Origin: JAJTFA01 sp051715425
GTDB lineage: Bacteria; Bacteroidota; Bacteroidia; UKL13-3
NCBI GenBank assembly: GCA_051715425.1
Contig: JBPXJS010000045.1
Location: forward strand, 14,366-78,365
Reading direction: 5' to 3'
DNA: 64,000 bases
Below the pieces are notes generated by a model. That model was not told the DNA's origin and made no database searches. It was given only the letters and a program-made list of their open reading frames with translations. This document shows, in pieces, positions 47,001 through 53,542 of the stretch (position 1 is the first letter of the stretch; the number at the start of each line of letters is the position of its first letter). Made by a program: the position numbers and the translations under genes.

Positions 47001-47384
47001 GATAGCCGAGTCGCCTTTACCGGTTTCATCAAGGGCATTTGCATATTGCACCAGCATATCCCTTTCCAGGCTTGATTGTGTTTTTAAACCCTTTAAGGCA
47101 ACATCCAAAGCAAGGTCGTATTTTTTTGCTGCCATGTATGTTAAAGAAAGTTCATACAAAGCATTTACATAAAGCGAGTCGTTTTTGTTTACTTTTAGCA
47201 GTTCGGCTGCCGCTTCATCGTATTTCTCTTCTTCAAAAAGGGCTATTCCTTTGGTAACAGTAGAGCGGGCTGAGGGGTACTCGTCTCCGATTTTTGCCGA
47301 TTGAGAAAACACTGGCTGAATCAGACAAATCATTGCCGCACCAGCACAAAATCCTTTAATAGAAGAAAGGTTAAGGGTAAACAT
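44082..47384 (-). CDS. Exported TPR and MORN-repeat giant
   Basis: 1100 residues, signal peptide ending QPVFSQ. Residues about 35-230 are TPR-like helices (ALFEEEKYDEAAAELLKVN, KKNYAKAWEYFTKSVQAN). From about 380 to the end runs a long series of MORN_2 repeats of about 23 residues (the GKWIYFTDNGHIKAEGNF pattern), which form a curved beta-sheet. MORN_2 proteins of Bacteroidota are often labelled toxin-antitoxin YwqK-like, but no toxin is evident. First gene of a three-gene operon with the DUF3857 pair; they may form a periplasmic complex (inference). Confidence 0.8.
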   Translation of the reverse strand: MFTLNLSSIKGFCAGAAMICLIQPVFSQSAKIGDEYPSARSTVTKGIALFEEEKYDEAAAELLKVNKNDSLYVNALYELSLTYMAAKKYDLALDVALKGLKTQSSLERDMLVQYANALDETGKGDSAINTYLFGASKFMGYYRFFYELGILYQKKKNYAKAWEYFTKSVQANPYHAASHFRLAFLAADARKTSLSVMAFFMYTIMNNDASNIGGVIDIMEKVSTNEYTPDTPIDGSLIPYSPELEELDLVLLSKGSLSSKYKSKVKLDYIGTKQLQVMMEKLPASASTDDYIIKYYLAFYKELWEKQHFEGSILYSLTSLQVKDIQSKVKAKKKEIDAFTIWATSYVNEKRKEYKIYYNGELQTNSVWYSGGLVKSIGNFGSDDLKTGKWIYFTDNGHIKAEGNFTKDKKSGTWTYYHENGKVSAIERLNDNEELEGENTTYYENGSLREKSIYKNGKINGMVELYNRNNTLKNKFPLNDGKINGIKYNFNSTGYLLNEGELVNDVYNGYYKTYYPSGAVDLSCKVVNDQINGPVEYRWENGVISITGTFANGKRDGNWKWFSDKGKLKTEINYIKGKEHGTSTYYYDNGKIRSEENYDNGNKKGAFKFYDRDGIIYAEYSYKGEKCEGYKFFDKAGKVTEEKKIQGGKLAYAFLSEFRNRTGEGMIINGVEEGEWKYYHENGQHKYSIKFEKGKKNGVLNYYYKNGKLNYSQLYKDDVMQGYYISYYLNGKIQAEGYYKDGEKHGPWNYYEENGTLDYNTFYQEGTPSCIQEEYQADGKKYGEADYTHGFLGGYVQYDTTGKVFNTIKLNFGTGPYELKTYNGRVYYRGTYKAGVKDSVFTSYVSAKQVRYAEKYKYGKRNGKYIGYNDNGKISAVGNFIDGERDSIWNYYDREGKIQRIIPNVEGEINGHYKSFYSDGKLETERYYLNDERHGEYKYYSPEGGLIYLANYEGGVLKSYTYPDKTGKLLPLIPLEKETGVVKTYYPNGNPALSFTIDRGMLNGIYTIYYSNGKPFSTSSFVDNYLTGDNIEYYPGGGVKEHESYLYDEYDGVSRYYHPSGVLAVEMPYLFGMKHGLAKYYDIAGKLTKTVRYVYGNIYE

Positions 47385-47602
47385 AAATGAAATATTAGAT
47401 GCTGCAAATTATACGAACATTTGGAAATTAAAATACTTAAAATGCACTATATAAAATAATGATACCTGAGTGCCTGAGCCTGATTCTGGAAAGTTTATTA
47501 TAAATAGTTGAAGCCATTACGCTGATGATGGTATCTGAAAAACAAAGGGAATAACAAATAAATTGATCATGCGATTATCAATTTTATTCGCAACTTCGCC
47601 CC

Positions 47603-49489
47603 GTGAATTATTTAAGAGCAGAAAACATCTCAAAAAGTTATGGTGATCGCATTTTGTTTAAGGACCTGACTTTAAGTATAGAAAAAGGGCAAAAAATTGC
47701 CTTAATAGCAAAAAACGGAACAGGTAAAACCAATATGCTCAATATATTGGCCGGAAAAGACCAAAGCGACTCGGGCAATGTTGTGGTAAGTAAGGATATT
47801 AAAACAGCTTACCTGGAGCAGGAGCCATTTGTGCCTGAAGATTTAACCGTATATGAGGCATTGTTTAACAGCAATAATGAGTTGCTCAAAGCAGTAGCCG
47901 AGTATGAAAAGGCCATGGAAGAGTCGGAAACCGATCATTCCGATGCGGTAATGAACCGGCTGCAATACAGCATGGAATCCATGGACAGACTGAATGCCTG
48001 GGATTATGAAGCACGGATTAAGCAGATTCTTACCAAACTCAGCATTCATCATTACGAGCAAAAAGCCGGCTCCTTAAGTGGCGGACAGAAAAAGCGCCTG
48101 GCTTTGGCCCGTATTCTTATAAATACGCCTGATTTTATTATTATGGATGAGCCAACCAATCACCTGGATATTGAGATGATTGAGTGGCTGGAAGGTTACC
48201 TTAAAAGTGCGGATACCACCTTATTGCTGGTTACCCACGACAGGTATTTTCTCGATAATGTATGTAATGTAATTGTGGAGTTGGATCAGGGTGAGTTATA
48301 CACCTATAAAGGGAATTATGCCTATTATCTGGAGAAAAAGGCCGACAGGGAGTTTCGGGAAGAGCGGGAAATAGAAAAAGCCCGAAACCTGATGCGCAAG
48401 GAATTGGAGTGGATCAGGAGGCAACCCAAAGCCCGTGGTACCAAATCAAAATCGAGGATTGAGGCATTTTATGAATTAAAAGAAAAAGCCAGCCAAAAGG
48501 TTGATGATAAAAAGGTAGAGCTTGACCTTAAAATGCAACGACTTGGGGGCAAAATACTGGAACTGCATCACCTGAAAAAGGCATTTGGCAACCAGCCAAT
48601 TGTAAATGATTTTTCTTATATGCTAAAACCCGGAGAACGCATTGGGGTGGTGGGCAGAAACGGAGTGGGCAAATCAACCTTCTTAAATATGCTGATGGGG
48701 CTTGAAAATCCTGATAGCGGCCATATAAGCCTTGGTGATACCGTAGTTTACGGCTATTATTCACAAACGGGTTTGGTAATTAAAGAAGATAAAAGGGTGC
48801 TTGATGTGGTAAAGGATATTGCCGAATATATTACCCTGGCCAAGGGTGAGAAAATTACGGCCACACAGCTTTGCAAGCGTTTTTTGTTTGATGATAAGAT
48901 GCAGCACACCTTTGTTTCCAAGCTAAGTGGTGGAGAAAAACGCAGGTTGTTTTTATTAACCGTGTTGATGAAAAATCCCAATTTTCTGATACTTGATGAG
49001 CCTACCAACGACCTGGATATTGCCACCTTAAATGTACTGGAGGAGTTTCTGGAGAGTTATAAAGGTTGCCTGTTGATAGTAACCCACGACCGCTATTTTA
49101 TGGATAAACTGGTGGATCACCTGTTGATTTTTGAAGGAAATGGCAAGCTTAGAGACTTTAATGGCAATTATCAGGATTATTTAAATGAGTTGGAGGAGGC
49201 CAAAATAAAGCCCCAAAAGCCTGAGAAGGAGATAAAAGAACCAGCTAAACCTGCAGAGGTAGCGATACCAGCACCAGCCAAAAAGAAACGATCATTTAAA
49301 GAACAACGTGAGTTTGATACCCTGGAGGAGGAGATTGCCGGATTGGAAACAAGAAAGAAAGAACTGGAAGCTTTATTAAGTGCCGGAAGCAGTAACCATG
49401 AAGAATTAATTGGATGGAGCAGGGAAGTGGAGGAAATTAACGCCAACCTTGATGCAAAAACACTACGTTGGCTGGAATTAAGTGAATAG
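47603..49489 (+). CDS. ABC-F ATPase (two nucleotide-binding domains)
   Basis: 628 residues, two ABC domains in one chain without membrane helices, as in ABC-F translation factors. Domain 1: AKNGTGKTNMLNI and LSGGQKKRLALARI, DEPTNHLDIEM. Domain 2: GRNGVGKSTFLNM, LSGGEKRRLFL, DEPTNDLDIATL. Between them is the charged interdomain linker (LMRKELEWIRRQPKARGTKSKSRIE), and at the end a coiled coil (KEQREFDTLEEEIAGLE). ABC-F proteins act at the ribosome, some give antibiotic resistance; Uup-like here, not specific. GTG start at 47603. Terminator follows. Confidence 0.9.
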   Translation: MNYLRAENISKSYGDRILFKDLTLSIEKGQKIALIAKNGTGKTNMLNILAGKDQSDSGNVVVSKDIKTAYLEQEPFVPEDLTVYEALFNSNNELLKAVAEYEKAMEESETDHSDAVMNRLQYSMESMDRLNAWDYEARIKQILTKLSIHHYEQKAGSLSGGQKKRLALARILINTPDFIIMDEPTNHLDIEMIEWLEGYLKSADTTLLLVTHDRYFLDNVCNVIVELDQGELYTYKGNYAYYLEKKADREFREEREIEKARNLMRKELEWIRRQPKARGTKSKSRIEAFYELKEKASQKVDDKKVELDLKMQRLGGKILELHHLKKAFGNQPIVNDFSYMLKPGERIGVVGRNGVGKSTFLNMLMGLENPDSGHISLGDTVVYGYYSQTGLVIKEDKRVLDVVKDIAEYITLAKGEKITATQLCKRFLFDDKMQHTFVSKLSGGEKRRLFLLTVLMKNPNFLILDEPTNDLDIATLNVLEEFLESYKGCLLIVTHDRYFMDKLVDHLLIFEGNGKLRDFNGNYQDYLNELEEAKIKPQKPEKEIKEPAKPAEVAIPAPAKKKRSFKEQREFDTLEEEIAGLETRKKELEALLSAGSSNHEELIGWSREVEEINANLDAKTLRWLELSE

Positions 49490-49520
49490 GGGAATATCCT
49501 GCCAATTTTACACCCATTAG

Positions 49521-49550
49521 AAGGGCTTTACGATTGTAAAGCCCTTTTTT
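49521..49550 (+). terminator. Rho-independent terminator after the ABC-F gene
   Basis: Perfect 10-bp stem AAGGGCTTTA / TAAAGCCCTT with a 6-nt loop and a T-run. The mobile element begins 58 nt later, so the insertion spares the terminator. Confidence 0.9.
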
Positions 49551-49599
49551 ATTGAGGTTTACCCATGTAAAGTGAAGGATTTAAGTGTAAAATTGAGCA

Positions 49600-49607
49600 T
49601 AATTAAT
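49600..49607. repeat. Target duplication, left copy (TAATTAAT)
   Basis: 8 bases directly before the left inverted repeat; identical to those directly after the right one. Confidence 0.9.
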
Positions 49608-49630
49608 GGCAACTATATATCAGTTGGGAC
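49608..49630 (+). repeat. Left terminal inverted repeat, 23 bp
   Basis: Begins GGCAACTATATATCAGTT. It is perfectly complementary to 52714-52736. Confidence 0.9.
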
Positions 49631-49692
49631 TACCAATTGTAAACGTGACAAAAAGGAATGGTAAACAGGCGTAAATTATTGTTCCTTTTATA

Positions 49693-49956
49693 CTAGGCTG
49701 ATGGCGGTGGACTGTTCCCCAAAAATATATTTTGTAAGTGTGGTGGGCTGTAAGGTTTTCCGTCAATTCCCTCTATTTGCAACCACAAGCAAGCAATCAT
49801 ACAAAAATCGTCAGGAACTTCATCCTCATCAATGGGGATAGTAAACTGCATCCCATTTTTTCGGTTAACGTACACATCGTGCGACAGGTTTGGGTATCTG
49901 GCAGCATGGTACACCGAGTTATTATGAAAATGTGTCTGCAAGTCAATTAAGCGCAT
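49693..49956 (-). CDS. HicA-like putative toxin
   Basis: 87 residues. The segment LSHDVYVNRKNGMQFTIPI (S25-H26-x-x-Y29 followed by basic and strand residues) resembles the G-S-H-x-x-Y core of HicA mRNA interferases, where the histidine is catalytic. The length fits HicA, but overall similarity is weak and the rest (FCMIACLWLQIEGIDG) is not typical. It overlaps the HicB-like gene by 10 nt, downstream of it, so the antitoxin is translated first. It may be a HicA variant or an unrelated small protein. Cargo of the transposon. Confidence 0.4.
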   Translation of the reverse strand: MRLIDLQTHFHNNSVYHAARYPNLSHDVYVNRKNGMQFTIPIDEDEVPDDFCMIACLWLQIEGIDGKPYSPPHLQNIFLGNSPPPSA

Positions 49957-50195
49957 GGAACAACAATTTGTCTAACTTGACGATGAGATGCTGATAATCC
50001 GGGCGTAATCCGACTACTATAAGTACTTTTGTTGTACTCCAAAATGCTTGCAGCAGCGTCTCTCAAACGATCTATCAGTTCTTCCTCGCTGTTGGCAAAA
50101 GATGCAGCTCCGGGAACTTCTAAAACCATTCCCATCCAAATGCCATTATCGGTTACGGTAATTGCTGCGGAATAATGAGTGTGGGTTGAGTCCAT
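49947..50195 (-). CDS. HicB-like putative antitoxin
   Basis: 82 residues. HYSAAITVTDNGIWMGMVLEVPGAASFANSEEEL... carries the pattern of the HicB partial RNase-H fold: strand, DNG, strand, VPG, then a helix with regularly spaced acidic residues (EEELIDRLRDAAASILEY). It lacks a visible DNA-binding tail, as in the shorter HicB forms. It precedes the HicA-like gene and overlaps it by 10 nt, the normal layout for HicB-first modules. Lies within the transposon. Confidence 0.5.
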   Translation of the reverse strand: MDSTHTHYSAAITVTDNGIWMGMVLEVPGAASFANSEEELIDRLRDAAASILEYNKSTYSSRITPGLSASHRQVRQIVVPCA

Positions 50196-50383
50196 CAGTT
50201 TTGGTGTTTATGTGTTTAATTTGTGTGCAATATGCAAAATACTTTCCACAATGCAATAGATGTATTACTTTTTTAAGCGGTTATAATGCAAAATTAACGA
50301 CTGTTTTACAGTTTTGGTATAACAAAGTAGTCATATTGCTGTAATTTAACACATTATTGTTAAGTGTAAATAGAATATTAACA

Positions 50384-50509
50384 CTATTTCCCCTTATTTG
50401 GTTTTGATACAGCAATTTTAATAAGGTTTTCCAGCGAAGCATTTACCTTTAGTTTTTCTTCGTATTTATTGCTTCTTGGCTTCTTTACTTTTGGTGGTTT
50501 CTTTGCCAT
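50384..50509 (-). CDS. 41-residue basic protein of the transposon
   Basis: A short ORF: MAKKPPKVKKPRSNKYEEK at the start, then a LKVNASLENLIKIAVSK stretch and a KPNKGK end. The first half is Lys/Pro-rich and the second looks like one amphipathic helix. It lies on the minus strand just upstream of the DUF433 gene, back to back with it (102 nt between the two start codons). I have an impression of similar short proteins next to transposases in Bacteroidota, but no way to check. Function unknown. Confidence 0.55.
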   Translation of the reverse strand: MAKKPPKVKKPRSNKYEEKLKVNASLENLIKIAVSKPNKGK

Positions 50510-50527
50510 AGTGCAAATATAAATTAT

Positions 50528-50559
50528 TTTGACAAACTGTTCGGATTTGACTAAATTTG
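50528..50559 (+). promoter_or_regulatory. Promoter for the DUF433/DUF5615 pair (TTTG-N20-TAAATTTG)
   Basis: A TTTG (50528-50531) and an exact TAnnTTTG box TAAATTTG (50552-50559) 20 nt apart, ideal Bacteroidota spacing; the ATG is 51 nt on. A second box TATATTTG lies at 50598-50605 just before the ATG. Confidence 0.6.
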
Positions 50560-50610
50560 AAAGGACTTGGTAATACGAAATTCAACTCAATTCACAATAT
50601 ATTTGCAAGT

Positions 50611-51270
50611 ATGACACTATCTCAACCAGCTATTGGAGAAGGTATTTATACTGCCGCAGATGCAGCACGTATATTAAAAATGCCATATTCTAAGGCAAAA
50701 TATTGGTTCAATTATTACGTGAAGTCTCGATTAGGTGACAATAAACACCAATATTATTTTACTGTAAATGATATTATAGCTGTCAATTTTTTAACACTGA
50801 TCGAAATGGTGGTTTTTTATAAATTAAAAGAAAGGGGTGTAAGCTCCAAAACCATTAGAAAGGCTCATAGTGTAATGGCAGAGAAGCTAAACACTCCTTA
50901 CCCCTTTGCAAATAAAGCTGTATTCTCTTTAGGCAAAAATGGTTTATACTTTGAACATTTAGGTAATTTATTAAGTTCTTCAGATGGGCTACAAACAGCA
51001 TTTGAGCAAGTTGTAATACCATTTTCAGAAAAAATAGAATTTAGTAAAGAAGGCGTGGCGGCAAAATATTATCCTTTAGGCAAGAAAAGTACAATCGTTG
51101 TAAACCCTAAACACCAATTTGGGCAACCAGTTATCGAAGGTACAAACATACTAACAGAAACTATACTAATGCTATACAGGGGCAAAGAACCTATTGCTTC
51201 AATATGTGAATTATATGGGGTATCCAGGAAAAACGTAAAAGACGCAATAGCCTTCAGTCGAGCTGCTTAA
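50611..51270 (+). CDS. DUF433 antitoxin (VapB45-like)
   Basis: 219 residues. A MerR-like helix-turn-helix at the start (GIYTAADAARILKMPYSKAKYWF) and a C-terminal DUF433 domain (GQPVIEGTNILTETILMLYRGKEPIASICELYGVSRKNVKDAIAF) match the VapB45 arrangement (M. tuberculosis Rv2018, 239 residues). Such proteins bind DNA and neutralise the DUF5615 toxin. ATG 50611 is preferred over the 18-codon longer frame because it follows the -7 box and starts before the HTH. The toxin gene begins 4 nt after its stop. Autoregulation is likely but unshown. Confidence 0.75.
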   Translation: MTLSQPAIGEGIYTAADAARILKMPYSKAKYWFNYYVKSRLGDNKHQYYFTVNDIIAVNFLTLIEMVVFYKLKERGVSSKTIRKAHSVMAEKLNTPYPFANKAVFSLGKNGLYFEHLGNLLSSSDGLQTAFEQVVIPFSEKIEFSKEGVAAKYYPLGKKSTIVVNPKHQFGQPVIEGTNILTETILMLYRGKEPIASICELYGVSRKNVKDAIAFSRAA

Positions 51271-51273
51271 TAA

Positions 51274-51660
51274 ATGGATTTTTATTTAGATGAAAATTTG
51301 CCAAACAAGGTGGCGCATGCTTTACATGCCCTTGAACGTCCTGATGGGCACAACGTTTATAGTACAAAAGATGCAATAGGTGCGGGGGTATTAGATACTG
51401 ACTTAATTATTGAGTTAAGGAGAAGAAATGGAGTTTTCTTAACTCATGACTTTAGGATGATAACACGAAAAAACGAATTTCAACTCATAAAGGAACAGGG
51501 GCTAACCGTATTTTTTATTTCTTTGCCAAGTGGATGCGACTATGCCATAATTTACCAAAAAATAATTGGTTCTTGGGAAGAAATAAAGAAAATAACTAAA
51601 AAAAAGGAACACCCCTTTTTGTGTAAAATCAAAATGAGGGGAGAAACAGAATATTTATAA
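51274..51660 (+). CDS. DUF5615 PIN-like toxin (VapC45-like)
   Basis: 128 residues. DUF5615/Mut7-C signature: MDFYLDENLPNKVAHAL at the start with two acidic residues of the PIN-type metal site, then LDTDLIIELRRRNGVFLTHDFRM. The length fits VapC45 (Rv2019, 138 residues), and the partner is the adjacent DUF433 gene. PIN-like enzymes cut RNA; the target is unknown. Its stop codon directly abuts the stop of the opposing transposase gene, so the two messages meet at their 3' ends. Confidence 0.7.
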   Translation: MDFYLDENLPNKVAHALHALERPDGHNVYSTKDAIGAGVLDTDLIIELRRRNGVFLTHDFRMITRKNEFQLIKEQGLTVFFISLPSGCDYAIIYQKIIGSWEEIKKITKKKEHPFLCKIKMRGETEYL

Positions 51661-52587
51661 TTAATTGCTGATCAAATTTTTATATAGAAGCCGCCCATTA
51701 CAACGATTTAAAGCCCTGTAAAACTTTAGCCTGTTGTCCTCTTTGCGGTAATTAAACCGGAAAGCATATTCATTACAGTATTTATCTAAATGCTTCGGGC
51801 TAACCTGATGGTAAACCCCGATTATACCACGTTTAAAGATACTCCAAAAGTTCTCTACTCCATTGCAATGTATCTTTCCGTTTGCGTATTCACCAAGGCT
51901 ATGGGTAACGGTTTGATGGCTCTTGTATATCTTTTTTAGTTGCGAATATCCGGCTCCCTCGTCCGTGAATATTTGGGATGAAGGAAGAACGGTATTTACC
52001 ATAATCGGGGTAATAGCTTTATAAGAAACACTGTCAACCTTTTTAACCACAACTTTTCCGCCTCTCTGTAAAATGCCCAATACAGGGGTTTTAATTTCAA
52101 AATGAGAGACTTCACCATAGTTTTTGGCTGTCCGTTTATTAGCGTGCTTATTCTTTTCCTTGCCACCAATCCACGTTTCATCTATTTCTACCTCACCAGC
52201 TAATAAAACTGGCTGCTTTTCTTTCAGCATTTCACGAATACGGCAAAGTATAAACCATGCTGTCTTTTGGGTTACTCCTAAATCCCTTGCAAGTTGCACA
52301 GAACTAACACCCTTACTACTGCATGAGACTAAATACATAGCGGCAAACCATAACCTTAATCCTATTTTGGTATTCTCAAAGAAAGTCCCAACAGTTACAG
52401 TAAACTTTTTACCGCAAAGCTTGTCTTTACACTTATAACCTCTGTTTGTTTTGTATGCACCTAAAAGCCCACAGTGGGGGCAAACGGGGGCATCACTCCA
52501 CCTAACGGATTCTAAGTAGCTAATACAGCTTTCTTGCGTTGGGAAATGGTCGAATAGTTCAGCTAAATTTTTGAAGGTAGGCAACAT
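51661..52587 (-). CDS. IS1595-family transposase (ISXO2-like)
   Basis: 308 residues. An N-terminal zinc ribbon (CPHCGLLGAYKTNRGYKCKD) is followed by a DDE/N-type catalytic domain: D in VEIDETWIGGK, D in IFTDEGAGY, N/E in NGVENFWSIFKRG. This is the ISXO2-like group of the IS1595 family. The gene looks intact. The start ATG lies at 52587, with a TATCTTTG -7 box (52608-52615) 20 nt upstream. Its stop abuts the DUF5615 stop; the right inverted repeat lies about 126 nt before its start. Confidence 0.9.
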   Translation of the reverse strand: MLPTFKNLAELFDHFPTQESCISYLESVRWSDAPVCPHCGLLGAYKTNRGYKCKDKLCGKKFTVTVGTFFENTKIGLRLWFAAMYLVSCSSKGVSSVQLARDLGVTQKTAWFILCRIREMLKEKQPVLLAGEVEIDETWIGGKEKNKHANKRTAKNYGEVSHFEIKTPVLGILQRGGKVVVKKVDSVSYKAITPIMVNTVLPSSQIFTDEGAGYSQLKKIYKSHQTVTHSLGEYANGKIHCNGVENFWSIFKRGIIGVYHQVSPKHLDKYCNEYAFRFNYRKEDNRLKFYRALNRCNGRLLYKNLISN

Positions 52588-52607
52588 TTGTTTTGTTAAT
52601 TCTTAGG

Positions 52608-52615
52608 CAAAGATA
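52608..52615 (-). promoter_or_regulatory. -7 box TATCTTTG before the transposase
   Basis: Exact TAnnTTTG match on the minus strand, 20 nt before the transposase ATG. Confidence 0.4.
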
Positions 52616-52713
52616 GTACTGTCCCACAAAATACCTAATATTTATTTCACATTTGTTTACCTGATTTTTTGGCAGCCTACTCAAAGGACTGGGAAAACCA
52701 CTTAAATGGGCGT

Positions 52714-52736
52714 GTCCCAACTGATATATAGTTGCC
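52714..52736 (-). repeat. Right terminal inverted repeat, 23 bp
   Basis: Reverse complement of 49608-49630, no mismatch; it ends TATATAGTTGCC. Confidence 0.9.
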
Positions 52737-52744
52737 TAATTAAT
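52737..52744. repeat. Target duplication, right copy (TAATTAAT)
   Basis: 8 bases directly after the right inverted repeat, identical to the left copy. Confidence 0.9.
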
Positions 52745-52799
52745 AGCTAAATATCAATATTTTAGGATACCTAATCTAAACAAATACGCAAATCAGTCT

Positions 52800-52857
52800 G
52801 TTTACAAATGTTATCGCGATTATTTACACTTGTTAATTTGCATTAACATTCGTAAAC
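52800..52857. promoter_or_regulatory. Possible operator of the XRE regulator (GTTTACAAATGTTA repeats)
   Basis: GTTTACAAATGTTA (52800-52813) is followed by its inverse with one change (TAACATTCGTAAAC, 52844-52857), and between them lies a looser direct copy (ATTTACACTTGTTA, 52822-52835). All precede the XRE gene by 62-119 nt, and start 64 nt after the transposon's right end. This fits autoregulation by a repressor binding 14-bp sites, unproven. Confidence 0.5.
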
Positions 52858-52918
52858 TTGCCAGTAAACAATTGTGTAGTACTGTATTTATATACTTAAT
52901 TATCAAAAACTTACAAAA

Positions 52919-53377
52919 ATGGACGAACTTAACAAACGTATCATCGACCTGATGGTTAAATCAGGCCATAGTAAATCAACATTTGCAAAAGAGTTGGGCG
53001 TATCATTGCCCTTAATAACACATATAACCAGCGGCAGAAACAAGCCCGGATTAGACATTATACAAAAGATTATGAGCACGTTCCCCGACTTAAATCCCGA
53101 TTGGTTAATTAACGGAACCGGGGAAATATACAGGGTAATGCCCAAAAAGGCTGATCTCTCTGGGGTGCAGGCCAAGTTAAACAACCTTAAACAGCTCACA
53201 AACAAGCCACAGGAAACACTTAAAACCATGATTGACTTCCATAAAATTCTTATGGATGAGATCTTGCACCTCCAGGAAATGGCTATTTTAATAGAAGAAG
53301 CAACGGCTACTCTTCAAACTATGAATAAACAAATAGAGCAGATAAAAATAGACATAGAATCTGAAGTAAACAGTTAG
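52919..53377 (+). CDS. XRE-type DNA-binding regulator
   Basis: 152 residues. An N-terminal helix-turn-helix (SGHSKSTFAKELGVSLPLITHITSGRNKPGLDIIQKIM) is followed by the Bacteroidota-common DWLINGTGEIYR tail, then a helical C-terminal part (LMDEILHLQEMAILIEEATATLQTM) that could form a coiled coil. Sequences of this type often regulate phage or mobile-element genes, but no such gene remains next to it. The upstream repeats may be its operator. Its only neighbour on the left is the transposon. Confidence 0.8.
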   Translation: MDELNKRIIDLMVKSGHSKSTFAKELGVSLPLITHITSGRNKPGLDIIQKIMSTFPDLNPDWLINGTGEIYRVMPKKADLSGVQAKLNNLKQLTNKPQETLKTMIDFHKILMDEILHLQEMAILIEEATATLQTMNKQIEQIKIDIESEVNS

Positions 53378-53494
53378 ATAGTGATTTGTAATTAACTGTA
53401 TTGTAAATATAAGCAAATTAAAAATATTGAGTTTTAGCTGTTAGGGGATTTACGCTCGTATCATGGTCTTTTCTGCGCTTTGACATTATGGCAC

Positions 53495-53520
53495 AAAAAA
53501 AGCGGGCATAAACCCGCTTT
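53495..53520 (-). terminator. Rho-independent terminator
   Basis: Stem AAAGCGGG / CCCGCTTT with a 6-nt loop; the A-run on the left gives the T-tract for the minus-strand gene. It can also stop transcription from the XRE gene. Confidence 0.8.
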
Positions 53521-53542
53521 CTTTTTACATATGATTTTCTGT

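Larger units (their letters stand above)
49608..52736 (-). mobile_element. IS1595-type transposon with cargo
   Basis: A complete 3129-bp element. It ends in perfect 23-bp inverted repeats and is flanked by an 8-bp direct duplication of the target (TAATTAAT at 49600-49607 and 52737-52744), the size the IS1595 family makes. Only the transposase (51661-52587) is needed for movement. The rest is cargo: HicA-like/HicB-like pair, a 41-residue ORF, and a DUF433/DUF5615 pair. The ordinary IS1595 size is about 1 kb, so this one is three times as long. The site is between the ABC-F terminator and the XRE gene. Confidence 0.9.

Noticed and set aside
44082..47384. MORN giant as a toxin-antitoxin antitoxin
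   Set aside because: The YwqK label comes only from MORN_2 repeats; there is no toxin next to it and it has a signal peptide.
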